Positions 45,824 through 55,810 of a DNA stretch of 64,000 nt are shown here, one piece after another. A program made the translations under genes and the position numbers. This stretch comes from Saprospiraceae bacterium (lineage in GTDB: Bacteria; Bacteroidota; Bacteroidia; Chitinophagales; Saprospiraceae): NCBI GenBank assembly GCA_016714985.1, contig JADKBS010000001.1, positions 124,001-188,000 of the forward strand, written 5' to 3'. The notes under the pieces were generated by a model, which saw nothing but the letters and a program-made list of their open reading frames with translations, had not been told where the DNA came from and searched no databases. The stretch's first letter is position 1; each line of letters opens with the position of its first letter.

Positions 45824-48238
45824 ATGAACCATAACAACCTGAAATTAATCTGGCGGAACCTCTGGAAAAACGCCAATTTTTCTGCCATCAACATATTTGG
45901 TTTGAGCATCAGTTTGGCGGTTTGTTTCATGCTGGGCTTGTACCTGCATTTTGAATACAGTTTTGACGGAGAGAACCCCAACAAGGCGAGTACCTACCGT
46001 TTGCTCACCACTTTCAAGTACCCGAATTCGCCGGAAAGTACTTGGGCTTTGTCTTCGGCGATGATGGGGCCTTATTTGCAGCGCAACTGCGGGGACATTG
46101 AGCAGTACTTGCGCATCGTCACCGAAAACGAGGAATTTCTTTGCCGCACCGACCGGCGGGAAACCACTATTGGGAAAAGCATTGCGACGGACTCGACCTT
46201 CTTTTCGTTTTTCAATTATCCGTTGCTGCACGGCGACCGGTCCAGCGCTTTTGCCCGCCCGGAAAACATCCTCCTGACCCGCCCGGTCAGCGAAGCGCTG
46301 TTTGGCACGGAAAACCCCATCGGTAAAACCGTGGAATACAGTTTTGCGCAGTACACGGGCGTGGACACCACGGTTTACTACCTCGTCAGCGGCGTGTTCG
46401 ACCATTTGCCCGCCAACAGCCATTTGCAGTTCGATGCACTGACGCCACTCGACCCTCGGCAATTCGATGCCATGAGCGAGGGAAACCGCTGGCATGGCGT
46501 GGTGGCCAACACTTATTTCCGGCTTCACCCTTCGGTAAAACAGGCGGCCAAGTTAGAGGCAAGTTTTCCTGAAAGCTTGAAAAAGGAAATGCCCGGTTCT
46601 GACATGGTTGGCCTTTCCTTGCAGCCATTTTCGGACATCCACTTGGCGTCGTCGCATCTTTCGGCAGACCCCAACAATTACCTCAAATCGGATAAAAAAT
46701 ACTTGGGCGTGCTGGGCTTGGTGGCCTTGTTCATCCTCGTTATCAGCAGCATCAATTTCGCCAACCTATCCACCGTGCTGGCCATGAAACGGGGCCAAGA
46801 AGTGGGCGTCAGGAAGTCGCTGGGCGCATCTGGCGGCGATGTTTTCGCACAGTTCATGGGAGAAGCCATGCTGATGGCCGTGCTGGCTGGCGGCTTTGCC
46901 CTGCTCTGGACGAAGCTGTTAGGCGAGCCGTTTTTTGAACTGCTGGGTAGGGAACTGGCGCACAGTTACCCACCCGTTATCCTTGCCGGATTTGGCGGCT
47001 TGGTGCTTTTCCTCGGCCTATCGGCAGGCATTTACCCGGCCATGCAGGCGGCCCGGCACTCCGCCTTGCAGGCGTTTCAAGGAGCAAAAACAGCAGTTTC
47101 CGTCAAACGGCCATTCGTTCAAAGATTGGTGGTCGTCCAGTTCGTCCTTTCCGGGATATTGATTATCGGCTCACTGGTCTGCTACCAACAGCTGCGTTTT
47201 TTGAAAAACAAAGACCTCGGTTTCAAATATGCGCAGGTCATCGAACTGAACCTCGGCCCCAATAATTGGATGCGCTCGCCAGCGATGAAAAAAGAACTGG
47301 CCGCCCTGCCCGGCGTGGCGGCGGTCAGCAGCAGCGACAATTCCCTCGGCACCATGGGCGGCCAAAACGGGCTGATGGTGCGCAACCCCGAAACCCGTGC
47401 TTGGGAAAACCACCCGATGAGCATCATCCGGGCCGATTACAATTATTTCGACCTGTATGAAATGCAGCTGGTGGCTGGCCGAGCGCCAACACCTGAAGCT
47501 GCCAAAACCGAATTGGAATACGTTGTAAATGAGGCGTTTGTAAAAAAAATGGGCTGGAAGGAAGACCCCATCGGCAAGGAAATCATGCGGGCAACCGCAG
47601 GTGAAGGAACGCCTGGCCGCATCGTCGGCGTCATCAAGGACATCCACCACAACGACCTTCGCCACGCCATCGAGCCGATTTGCATGCAAGCCTCGGAGGT
47701 CTCGTCCATCCTGTCGTTGAAAGTCGAAACAGCCAATTTGCCCGCCGTACTGGAGAAAGCACAAGCAATTTGGTCAAGCCATATCAAGGACCGCAGCTTT
47801 GAGTACCGGTTCATGGACGAGCATTTTGCCCAACTTTACGATACCGAAAACCGCTTGGGCAAGGCCCTGCTTTTGGCCACCCTGCTCTCTATTTTCATCG
47901 CTTGCCTTGGTTTACTGGCCTTGTCGGCGTTCATCATCAGCCAGCGCACCAAGGAAATCGGCGTACGGAAAGTGCTCGGCGCATCCATCGGCTCGGTCGT
48001 TGGCCTGTTGTCAATAGACTTCCTGAAACTGGTGGCCATCGCATTCGCCATCGCTTCTCCACTGGCCTATTTTTTCATGGATAAATGGCTGCAAGACTTC
48101 GCCTATCGCATTGATATTCAATGGACGGTGTTTGTTTTGGCGGGCGTGGTGGCGGTGGGCGTAGCGTTTTTGACGGTCAGTTTCCAAAGCGTGAAGGCGG
48201 CGCTGGCGAACCCGGTGAAGTCATTGCGGAGCGAGTAA
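45824..48238 (+). CDS. MacB/FtsX-type ABC permease 5
   Basis: An 804-residue protein from ATG 45824 (MNHNNLKLIWRNLWKNANFS). Two in-frame ATGs upstream (45752, 45800) would add residues unlike those of its paralogues. The first coupling segment is divergent (RGQEVGVRKSLGASGG); the second is KEIGVRKVLGAS. The tail is consensus, with a 32-nt stretch identical to permease 2. This gene starts after hairpin B, so it may have its own transcription start. Confidence 0.92.
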   Translation: MNHNNLKLIWRNLWKNANFSAINIFGLSISLAVCFMLGLYLHFEYSFDGENPNKASTYRLLTTFKYPNSPESTWALSSAMMGPYLQRNCGDIEQYLRIVTENEEFLCRTDRRETTIGKSIATDSTFFSFFNYPLLHGDRSSAFARPENILLTRPVSEALFGTENPIGKTVEYSFAQYTGVDTTVYYLVSGVFDHLPANSHLQFDALTPLDPRQFDAMSEGNRWHGVVANTYFRLHPSVKQAAKLEASFPESLKKEMPGSDMVGLSLQPFSDIHLASSHLSADPNNYLKSDKKYLGVLGLVALFILVISSINFANLSTVLAMKRGQEVGVRKSLGASGGDVFAQFMGEAMLMAVLAGGFALLWTKLLGEPFFELLGRELAHSYPPVILAGFGGLVLFLGLSAGIYPAMQAARHSALQAFQGAKTAVSVKRPFVQRLVVVQFVLSGILIIGSLVCYQQLRFLKNKDLGFKYAQVIELNLGPNNWMRSPAMKKELAALPGVAAVSSSDNSLGTMGGQNGLMVRNPETRAWENHPMSIIRADYNYFDLYEMQLVAGRAPTPEAAKTELEYVVNEAFVKKMGWKEDPIGKEIMRATAGEGTPGRIVGVIKDIHHNDLRHAIEPICMQASEVSSILSLKVETANLPAVLEKAQAIWSSHIKDRSFEYRFMDEHFAQLYDTENRLGKALLLATLLSIFIACLGLLALSAFIISQRTKEIGVRKVLGASIGSVVGLLSIDFLKLVAIAFAIASPLAYFFMDKWLQDFAYRIDIQWTVFVLAGVVAVGVAFLTVSFQSVKAALANPVKSLRSE

Positions 48239-48240
48239 AA

Positions 48241-48296
48241 CATGGAAATTGGGAAATTTTGTTCACCACCAAATTTCCCAATTTCCCAATTTCTAT
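48241..48296. repeat. Inverted heptad arrays between permeases 5 and 6
   Basis: GAAATTG and GGAAATT units on the left face AATTTCC, CAATTTC, CCAATTT on the right across the hinge GTTCACCAC, in 7-bp steps, directly before the start of permease 6. Confidence 0.8.
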
Positions 48297-48303
48297 AAAA
48301 GCC

Positions 48304-50751
48304 ATGCTAACACACCACCTAAAAATGACCTTGCGCAACCTTTGGCGCAACCGCCTATTCACTGCCCTGCACGTGGCTGGGCTGACCATCGGTATCAGTG
48401 CCGCTTTGGTGATTTGGCAGTACGTGGACTTTGAGAACAGCTTCGACAAGGCTATTCCAAATAGCGGGAACATCCATCGGGTGGTCTCCTATTTCAAGGG
48501 CGTTGACAACCAAGAAGGCACCAATTCTGGCTGCCCACAGCCGCTATGGGATGTGGCGGACGATGTGGCTGGCGTTGAAAAAGCAGTGCCGGTACACTCC
48601 TCCTTTGCCTTGCTGGTGATGCCGGAGGGCGCAAAAAGCGGCTTCAAGAATGTGCGTGAAATTGCCAAGACTACACCCGATTATTTCGGCATGGTGCCCT
48701 GCAAATGGCTGGCTGGCTCGGCGGCCAAGGCGCTCACCCAGCCCGACGAGGTGGTGCTGGCACGTAGCCGTGCGGAGCAATATTTTCCAAGGCACACACC
48801 AGAAGAAGTGTTGGGCAAAACCGTAAAATACATCGGTTTCAGGGATACTGTAAACGCAAAAGTGGTGGGAGTAGTAGCGGATTCCGATACTCCGTCCAGT
48901 TTCATCGAAAAGGAATTGATGACCATCGGCAAGCCACAGGGCGACCGCTGGGGCGGCGTCAGCTCCAACGAGCAACTTTGGGTCGTGCTCCGCAATGGGG
49001 CCAACATTGCCGCCATCGAACAGTCCATCAACAAGGTTTCGAAAGAAAAAGGAGGGGCGCAACTCAGTGAACATGGAATTAGCCGCAGGCACGAGCTGCA
49101 GCCGCTGGGCAAGGTGCATTTTGCCGACCAGTTCGGCAGCCATATCCGCTCCGCAAACCCCAAGGTGCTGCGGGTGCTGGGTGCCGTGGCGCTGTTCCTG
49201 CTGTTGTTGGCCTCCATCAACTACGTGAACCTGAGCACGGCGCAGATACCTACCCGTGCCCGTGAAATCGGCATCCGGAAAACGCTCGGCGGCCAACGCA
49301 AAGGCATCGTCGGCAGCTTCTTGGTGGATACGGTGGTTGTTTGCAGTTTAGCTGCTTTGCTGGCCGTCAGTGTCACGCATGTTGCCTTCGATTTTTTCAA
49401 AAACGACCTGCCGGAAGACGTACTGAAATATGCCGATTGGCGGCGGACAACGGCGTTCCTGGCAGGTTTGGTCGTGTTGGTCAGTCTTTTCGCAGGGCTT
49501 TACCCCGGTTGGCTGGCGTCCCGTTCCCAGGCCGTTTCGCTGCTCCGGGGCGATTTTGCGGGGCAAAGCCAAGGCCGCACCGCCAGCGGCAACCTGCGCC
49601 GTGGGCTGATTGTGTTCCAGTTTTTCATCGCACAGGTGTTCATCATCGGGGCGCTGGTGGTGGGCAAGCAGCTCAATTTCATGCGCCACAGCGACCTCGG
49701 CTTCGACCGTCAGGCTGTGCTGACGATGGAGGAGCCTATGGGCGCCGGGCGGGATGCCTCTATGAAAGGCAAGCTCAATATTTTGACCGAAACGCTTCGC
49801 CAAGTGCCTGAAATACAACAAGTTGCATTGGGCGATGCGCCGTTGACCAACAATTTTTCGAGCAGTACTTATACCCGTTTGGGCGAAAGTGGCACCAAGC
49901 ACGACGTGGAGCTTTACCATAAAAACGTGGACGAAACCCTACCGAGCCTGTACCAACTCAAACTGGTCGCAGGTCGGTTCCTCACCAATGCCGACTCCTC
50001 CAACCGCTATGTCTTGAACGAGACTGCCGTCAAGTCCTTTGGTTTTGAAAGCCCACAGGCCGCAGTGGGCCAGTTCATCGAGGAAATACAGGGCGAGGGC
50101 CTGCCCAATGAACAACGGCAAATCATGGGCGTGGTGGCCGACTTCCACTCTGCAAGTTTTAACGAAGGGTTTCAGCCCATTTCGCTCGTACATAACCCCG
50201 CTGATGTCGGTACACTGAACGTGCGACTGGCCAGCACCCGTCCAGCCGATTGGCAGCCCGTGCTGAAAAAGATGGAGGCAGCGTGGCAGGTGGCCTATCC
50301 CGGCGAGCCGTTTGAACCAAAGTTCTACGATGAAATGCTGGCGGACATTTACCAAGCCGACCTCACCTTGGCCAAGTTTATCAACCTTGCCACAGTCATT
50401 GCCATCTTCATTTCCTGCCTGGGCTTGTTCGGGTTGGCGACGTTCATGGCCGTGCGGCGCACCAAGGAAATTGGCATCCGAAAGGTGCTCGGCGCTTCGA
50501 TGGCCTCCGTAATCGGCTTGCTGAACCGGGAGTTCCTGCTGCTCGTGCTGGTTGGCTTCGTGATGGCCGTGCCGCTGTCCTTTTATTTCTTGAAAAAATG
50601 GCTCGAAAACTATGCCTTCCGCATTGAAATGGGTTGGTCGGTGTTTGCAATAGCTGGGTTAGTGGCCTTGGTGGTGGCGTTCCTGACGGTGAGTTTCCAG
50701 AGCATAAAAGCGGCGCTGGCGAATCCCGTGAAATCATTGCGAAGCGAGTAG
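48304..50751 (+). CDS. MacB/FtsX-type ABC permease 6
   Basis: An 815-residue protein from ATG 48304 (MLTHHLKMTLRNLWRNRLFT). The long in-frame extension back to 48121 overlaps the permease 5 tail and is not real. Coupling segments are REIGIRKTLGGQ and KEIGIRKVLGAS. The final helix region (AFRIEMGWSVFAIAG) departs from the consensus before returning to SLRSE. The GGGGCAACC hairpin starts on the last base of its stop codon. Confidence 0.92.
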   Translation: MLTHHLKMTLRNLWRNRLFTALHVAGLTIGISAALVIWQYVDFENSFDKAIPNSGNIHRVVSYFKGVDNQEGTNSGCPQPLWDVADDVAGVEKAVPVHSSFALLVMPEGAKSGFKNVREIAKTTPDYFGMVPCKWLAGSAAKALTQPDEVVLARSRAEQYFPRHTPEEVLGKTVKYIGFRDTVNAKVVGVVADSDTPSSFIEKELMTIGKPQGDRWGGVSSNEQLWVVLRNGANIAAIEQSINKVSKEKGGAQLSEHGISRRHELQPLGKVHFADQFGSHIRSANPKVLRVLGAVALFLLLLASINYVNLSTAQIPTRAREIGIRKTLGGQRKGIVGSFLVDTVVVCSLAALLAVSVTHVAFDFFKNDLPEDVLKYADWRRTTAFLAGLVVLVSLFAGLYPGWLASRSQAVSLLRGDFAGQSQGRTASGNLRRGLIVFQFFIAQVFIIGALVVGKQLNFMRHSDLGFDRQAVLTMEEPMGAGRDASMKGKLNILTETLRQVPEIQQVALGDAPLTNNFSSSTYTRLGESGTKHDVELYHKNVDETLPSLYQLKLVAGRFLTNADSSNRYVLNETAVKSFGFESPQAAVGQFIEEIQGEGLPNEQRQIMGVVADFHSASFNEGFQPISLVHNPADVGTLNVRLASTRPADWQPVLKKMEAAWQVAYPGEPFEPKFYDEMLADIYQADLTLAKFINLATVIAIFISCLGLFGLATFMAVRRTKEIGIRKVLGASMASVIGLLNREFLLLVLVGFVMAVPLSFYFLKKWLENYAFRIEMGWSVFAIAGLVALVVAFLTVSFQSIKAALANPVKSLRSE

Positions 50752-50773
50752 GGGCAACCCTTGCGGTTGCCCC
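50751..50773. repeat. GGGGCAACC hairpin after permease 6
   Basis: GGGGCAACC pairs with GGTTGCCCC (9 bp) around CTTGC. The same hairpin, with an 8-bp stem, follows permease 8 at 55752-55772. It is followed by an A-rich stretch, so it is not a classic + strand terminator. AATCCAAC-type units fill the rest of the gap to 50829. Confidence 0.8.
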
Positions 50774-50829
50774 AAAAAATCCAAAAAATCCCAGCAATCC
50801 AACAATTCAACCTTCAAGCAATTCAAGCC

Positions 50830-53271
50830 ATGTTCCAGAACCATCTGAAAATCGCTTGGCGCAATCTGAAGAAGCACAAGGTGTTTTCCTTCATCAACGT
50901 CTTTGGCCTATCGGCTGGGCTGGCGTCCTGCATGTTGATATGCCTGTATATTTACCATGAGTTAAGCTATGACTTGCACCACAAAAACATCGAGCAGTTG
51001 TACCAAGTCGGAACTGTTTTCGTACGGGAGGATGGCGAACAAAAAGTGCCAAATACGCCTGGTGCCTTGGCAAAAGCCGTGCGGGATGAATTCCCGGAGG
51101 TGGTGAACACGGCTAGGTTGGCGGGCCTCTTCGTGGACGACAAGACCTTGTTCAGGTGCGAGGGCGAAAATGGCCCCGAAACCTTTTATGAAACCCATGG
51201 ATACTTGGCCGATACCTCGTTTTTTAGCTTTTTTAATTATGATTTCATCGAGGGCGATAAGGGAAATGCACTGCGCAACCCAAAGTCCATCGTGCTGTCA
51301 GCAGAAATTGCCCAGAAAATATTCGGAGTAGAGCCAGCGCTGAACAAGGTCATTCATGTGGAGAGCAATACGAACGGCGATGGGGATTATTTGGTGACTG
51401 GCGTTTTTAAGCCCAGTACTATGCCTTCGCATATTGATGCCCGATTTTTTATGTCATATATTGGTGGCGGCTTGGAGGAGTATATCAATTCACAAACCAG
51501 CATGTCGGGCAATAACCTTTTTTATACCTATATCCAATTAGAAGAAGGTGCAACTCCACAGCAAATGGAAGCCAAATTCCCTGCATTTGTTGATAAATAC
51601 ATGGGCAAAGACTTGAAGGCAGCAGGTTTTGGTAAAAAACAATTTTTATTGCCCGTAAAAGATATTCACCTTAAATCGGGTATGGACTATAATGTGACAG
51701 CCAGTGGCAATATGTCCTACTTGTATGTACTAATATCCATTGCGCTGTTTATTCTTTTAATTGCTTGTATCAATTTCATGAACCTCTCGACAGCCCGCTC
51801 CTCCACGAGGACGGGCGAGGTGGGCATCAGAAAAGTATTGGGAGCGCAGCGAAATGGCCTGGTTTACCAGTATTTGAGCGAGTCGTTGTTGATGACGAGC
51901 GTGGCCTTTGTCTTTGCCATATTATTCGTTCGGATGATATTGCCTGTCTTTGAAAATGTTTCTGAAAAAACCTTCTCATTTTCCTTGCCCCAATATGGTT
52001 ATTTACTCGCCAGCTTTTTATTGTTGAGCATATTGACTGGTTTATTGGCGGGCAGCTATCCGGCTTTTTATTTATCTTCTTTTAACCCGATTAAAGTATT
52101 AAAAGGTCGGTTAGAGAATACCTTGTCGGCTGTTTTCCTGCGAAAAGGCTTGGTGGTTTTTCAGTTCATCATTGCAGTCGTGTTGATAGCCGCCTCCGTG
52201 GTGATATACAAGCAAATGGATTTTCTGCGCTCCACTGATTTGGGCTTTGCCAAAGACCAGCAAATCGTCATTCCATTGCGAAGCGAAACTGCCAAGGGCA
52301 GCTATTCCGCTTTTAAAAACATGCTGGCCAGTACCAAAGAAGTACAATCGGTTGGGGCATCGGCCTATTATCCGGGCATTTTCAACCCCGAAGACGCCAA
52401 TTTCTACCGGGACGGCCAAACCATGAACGATGCCAAGCATACCTACACCAACCGTGTTGACCTGACCTACTTGCCCACCTTGGGCATCAAGCCCGTGGCG
52501 GGCAGGATATTCGCCGAGCAGTTTGCTGACAGCAGTTCCATGGTGCTGAACGAGACCGCCGTCCGTTCCATAGGCTTTGCAACCCCAGCGGAGGCGATCG
52601 GCAAGAAAATCTATACCGAAAGGGAGGGCCAGCGTTTCGATTATACGGTGGTGGGCGTCGTCAAGGACTTCCATTTTGAGGATTTAAAAACCCCGATTTC
52701 GCCGTTTGGATTCGAACTCAACCAAGGGACAAACTACAACTACCTGATTGCCCATGCGAAGGCTGCCGATATCGCAAAAGTATTGGGAAGCATTGAGGTT
52801 GCCTGGCAAGCCCTCAACCCAAACGAGCCTTTTGAGTACAGCTTTTTGGACGAGGATTTTCAAAAAAACTACAAGGCCGAGAACAGGCTTGCGACGGTCG
52901 TCGGGTATTTCACCTTGATGGCTGTGCTGATTTCCTGCCTGGGCCTTTTCGGGCTTGCTATGTTCACCGCCCAGCGCCGGGTGAAAGAGATTGGTGTGCG
53001 AAAAGTGCTTGGGGCAAGCATGGCAAGCATCGTTGGCTTGCTTACAAAAGAGTTCTTGTCCCTGGTCGTCATTGCATTGGTCATTGCCTCGCCCTTGGCC
53101 TATTTCTTCATGAACAAATGGCTGCAAGACTTCGCTTACCGCATTGATATTCATTGGTCGGTGTTTGCACTGGCGGGGTTGGCGGCGGTGGCGGTAGCGT
53201 TTTTGACGGTGAGTTTCCAGAGCGTGAAGGCGGCGCTGGCGAACCCGGTGAAGAGCCTACGAAGTGAGTAG
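50830..53271 (+). CDS. MacB/FtsX-type ABC permease 7
   Basis: An 813-residue protein from ATG 50830 (MFQNHLKIAWRNLKKHKVFS). The first coupling segment is TGEVGIRKVLGAQ, the second KEIGVRKVLGAS. The tail is consensus (YRIDIHWSVFALAG...SLRSE). Around 51.4-52.1 kb the gene is more AT-rich than its ends. The following spacer contains a scrap of another permease 3' end. Confidence 0.92.
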   Translation: MFQNHLKIAWRNLKKHKVFSFINVFGLSAGLASCMLICLYIYHELSYDLHHKNIEQLYQVGTVFVREDGEQKVPNTPGALAKAVRDEFPEVVNTARLAGLFVDDKTLFRCEGENGPETFYETHGYLADTSFFSFFNYDFIEGDKGNALRNPKSIVLSAEIAQKIFGVEPALNKVIHVESNTNGDGDYLVTGVFKPSTMPSHIDARFFMSYIGGGLEEYINSQTSMSGNNLFYTYIQLEEGATPQQMEAKFPAFVDKYMGKDLKAAGFGKKQFLLPVKDIHLKSGMDYNVTASGNMSYLYVLISIALFILLIACINFMNLSTARSSTRTGEVGIRKVLGAQRNGLVYQYLSESLLMTSVAFVFAILFVRMILPVFENVSEKTFSFSLPQYGYLLASFLLLSILTGLLAGSYPAFYLSSFNPIKVLKGRLENTLSAVFLRKGLVVFQFIIAVVLIAASVVIYKQMDFLRSTDLGFAKDQQIVIPLRSETAKGSYSAFKNMLASTKEVQSVGASAYYPGIFNPEDANFYRDGQTMNDAKHTYTNRVDLTYLPTLGIKPVAGRIFAEQFADSSSMVLNETAVRSIGFATPAEAIGKKIYTEREGQRFDYTVVGVVKDFHFEDLKTPISPFGFELNQGTNYNYLIAHAKAADIAKVLGSIEVAWQALNPNEPFEYSFLDEDFQKNYKAENRLATVVGYFTLMAVLISCLGLFGLAMFTAQRRVKEIGVRKVLGASMASIVGLLTKEFLSLVVIALVIASPLAYFFMNKWLQDFAYRIDIHWSVFALAGLAAVAVAFLTVSFQSVKAALANPVKSLRSE

Positions 53272-53304
53272 GCTCAAAATCCCGTACTGAAGGTCAGGAT
53301 GAAT

Positions 53305-53322
53305 TCATTGCGGAGCGAATAA
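53305..53322 (+). pseudogene. Remnant of a permease 3' end
   Basis: TCATTGCGGAGCGAATAA, 34 bp past the stop of permease 7, equals the last codons (SLRSE-stop) of permease 2 in DNA. It is preceded by AAATCCCGT, also seen before the remnant after permease 9. It is probably the leftover end of a replaced or deleted permease gene. Confidence 0.75.
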
Positions 53323-53345
53323 TGTTCAAAAAGACAATTAGCCCA

Positions 53346-55751
53346 ATGTTCAAGAATTATGTCATAATCGCTTGGCGGAACATCGTCAAAAACAAGTTTC
53401 ACGCATCGGTGAACTTGATTGGGTTGACGGCTGGTATCTTGTTTTGCCTGCTCATCGGTGCCCATGTTTGGGGAGAGCTACAGGTCAACCAAAAGCTGCG
53501 CAATGCAGATAGGCAGTATATTTTGACAAGCATTTGGAAAGACCCGAACATCGGTCCTGAAATCACGTGCATAGCACCGTTGACGGCGCAGTTGAGGGCT
53601 GATTTCCCTGATATTGTGGCCAACTACTACCGTTGGGATGGCATCACTTCGGGCGTTTCCATTGGGAACAACCATTTTAGGGAAGGGATTCAACTCGGCG
53701 ACAGCACCTTGCTGGGGATGTTCGGGTTCAAGCTGCTGCACGGCGATGAAAACCATGCAATGAACGCTCCTTTTTCCATCGTCATCACCGCTGAAAAGGC
53801 ACGTAAGTTTTTCGGAAAAACCTCGGTGGTGGGTGAGTCGCTCACGGTACAAAACTTCGATGGAGGAAGACGGGAGTTTCAGGTAACGGGTGTGCTGGAG
53901 GACTTGCCGCAGAACAGCGTCACCCAACTGCTCGACGGCGACCCGAATGGCCTTTTTGTGCCAAAGAGCACCTACGAGTGGTTTGGAAGGACCAGTTTTG
54001 ATAATTGGCAAAACATCATCCTGGCCAGCTATGTCGAGTTGCAGCTAGGCAAATCAGCCGCTGACCTCGAAAAAGCAGTGCAGTTGTTAATGGAGCGCCG
54101 TGGCGACCCATTTTTGGTGGGAAACCTGACCGTGCGCCCCATTGCCCTGACCGAATATTACCTCCAGAGAAACGATGGCTTGGTGAAAAAAATGCTGCTG
54201 GCCTTGGCGGCTATCGGTTTTTTCATCCTAATCATGGCCATTGTCAATTTCGTGAACCTGACGATTGGCAATGCGGGAACACGTATTCGGGAAATTGGCG
54301 TCCGCAAAAGCTTGGGTGGCCAAAAAAAGCAGCTTGTCCTGCAATTTATGACAGAATCGTTCCTATTGGTTTTGGCAGCGACCACCGTTTCGCTTGCGCT
54401 GTACCCTATGGCAAGCCCGTTTTTCAGCAGTTTGGTTGGAAAAAACTTGCCGGACATCCTTGATTTCCACATCGCCTTCGCTGCCGTGCCGATTGCCGTA
54501 ATTGCCTTGATCGGTTCACTATCAGGCGTTTATCCTGCAATGGTGTTGTCATCCATGAAAACGGTTGACGCATTGGGCGGCAAATTCAAGACCGCTGCCA
54601 GCAATATCTTGCTTCGCCGGGGCTTGGTCGGTTTTCAGTTCTGCATTGCGATGCTCGTGCTCATCTCGCTGTCGGTGGTGAGCCATCAAGTCAACCATTT
54701 TTTCGGGAAATCACTTGGCTACCAAAAGGAATTCGTGCTCACGGCACAAGCGCCCCGTGATTGGACGCCAGCAGGCGTCAGGAAGATGCGAACGGTACGT
54801 GACCAGTTTGAAGCAATGCCCCAAGTGGAGCGGGCGAGCATTTCCTATGAAATCCCAAACGGCAACAACGGCGGCCAGCCCATGCTGTACCAGCAGTCGG
54901 CAGACTCGACCACAGCAATAGCCAGCCAAGCAATGGTGACAGATGAGAACTACTTGGAAACGTACCAGATTCCGTTGTTGTCGGGCAAATTTTTCGAAGC
55001 GGGTGGGCAAGACTCTGGCAAGGTCGTCCTGAACGAAAAAGCTGTGGCCAGCCTCGGTTTTGCAAGCCCAGAAGCCGCCATTGGACAGCATGTGAGGATT
55101 CCCCGTGACCCAACCGTTTTCACCATCAAGGGCGTGGTAAAAGACTTCCAGTTCGGCTCCATGCAGTCGCAGGTTCAGCCCATGGTTTTGTTCTCGGTGG
55201 ATGGCAACCCGATTTACCGCTTTTTGTCCTTCAAAATCCAACCAAACGCAACTGAGGCCACCATCGCAGCCATTTCCCAAAAATGGTCAGAACTACTGCC
55301 CGGCAGCGCCTTTGAGTACAGTTTCATGGACGAAACCTTGCGCAAAATTTACAGCACCGAGTTCCAGCTAAAGCAATCGGCCACCGTGGCGGCATGGCTT
55401 TCCCTTATCATATCGATGCTCGGTGTGCTGGGGCTTGTGTCATTGAACATCCAGCGCAGGTCGAAGGAGGTGGGGGTACGCAAAGTGCTCGGCGCTTCCA
55501 CGACTGGCATCATCGGTCTTTTCTTGAAAGAATTCGCTGTGCTTTTGCTGGTGGCAGGCATCATCGCCAGCCCAATTGCTTGGTATTTAACCAATAGTTG
55601 GCTGGCGCAATATGCCTCCCGCACGGAGCCAACAGCCACTCATTACGTGGTAGCTATCGCTGGCTTAAGCATTGCCACCTTGGTATTGATAAGCCTGCAA
55701 AGCATGAGGGCGGCGCTGGCGAACCCGGTGAAGTCGTTGCGGAGCGAGTAG
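53346..55751 (+). CDS. MacB/FtsX-type ABC permease 8
   Basis: An 801-residue protein from ATG 53346 (MFKNYVIIAWRNIVKNKF). The in-frame ATG at 53322 overlaps the stop of the remnant and is less likely. Coupling segments are REIGVRKSLGGQ and KEVGVRKVLGAS. The last 60 residues (SRTEPTATHYVVAIAG...LISLQS) depart strongly from the array consensus, but the final AALANPVKSLRSE is restored. That mosaic suggests only the extreme 3' end was exchanged. Confidence 0.9.
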   Translation: MFKNYVIIAWRNIVKNKFHASVNLIGLTAGILFCLLIGAHVWGELQVNQKLRNADRQYILTSIWKDPNIGPEITCIAPLTAQLRADFPDIVANYYRWDGITSGVSIGNNHFREGIQLGDSTLLGMFGFKLLHGDENHAMNAPFSIVITAEKARKFFGKTSVVGESLTVQNFDGGRREFQVTGVLEDLPQNSVTQLLDGDPNGLFVPKSTYEWFGRTSFDNWQNIILASYVELQLGKSAADLEKAVQLLMERRGDPFLVGNLTVRPIALTEYYLQRNDGLVKKMLLALAAIGFFILIMAIVNFVNLTIGNAGTRIREIGVRKSLGGQKKQLVLQFMTESFLLVLAATTVSLALYPMASPFFSSLVGKNLPDILDFHIAFAAVPIAVIALIGSLSGVYPAMVLSSMKTVDALGGKFKTAASNILLRRGLVGFQFCIAMLVLISLSVVSHQVNHFFGKSLGYQKEFVLTAQAPRDWTPAGVRKMRTVRDQFEAMPQVERASISYEIPNGNNGGQPMLYQQSADSTTAIASQAMVTDENYLETYQIPLLSGKFFEAGGQDSGKVVLNEKAVASLGFASPEAAIGQHVRIPRDPTVFTIKGVVKDFQFGSMQSQVQPMVLFSVDGNPIYRFLSFKIQPNATEATIAAISQKWSELLPGSAFEYSFMDETLRKIYSTEFQLKQSATVAAWLSLIISMLGVLGLVSLNIQRRSKEVGVRKVLGASTTGIIGLFLKEFAVLLLVAGIIASPIAWYLTNSWLAQYASRTEPTATHYVVAIAGLSIATLVLISLQSMRAALANPVKSLRSE

Positions 55752-55772
55752 GGGCAACCCTTGCGGTTGCCC
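55752..55772. repeat. GGGCAACC hairpin after permease 8
   Basis: This is the same sequence as after permease 6 (8-bp stem here), including the preceding GCGAGTAG of the gene end. Octad units CCAACAAT fill the remaining gap to 55810. Confidence 0.8.
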
Positions 55773-55810
55773 AAACAATCCCAACAATCCAACAATCCAA
55801 CAATCTAATC

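Noticed and set aside
48121..48303. N-terminal extension of permease 6
   Set aside because: It lies over the permease 5 tail in another frame and over the repeat arm; the family start is at 48304.
50751..50773. Rho-independent terminator
   Set aside because: The stem is followed by A residues rather than a T tract on the + strand, and the next permease begins 57 bp later in the same direction.
53322..53345. Earlier start for permease 8
   Set aside because: This ATG overlaps the stop codon of the permease remnant and adds residues unlike the paralogues; ATG 53346 aligns with their starts.
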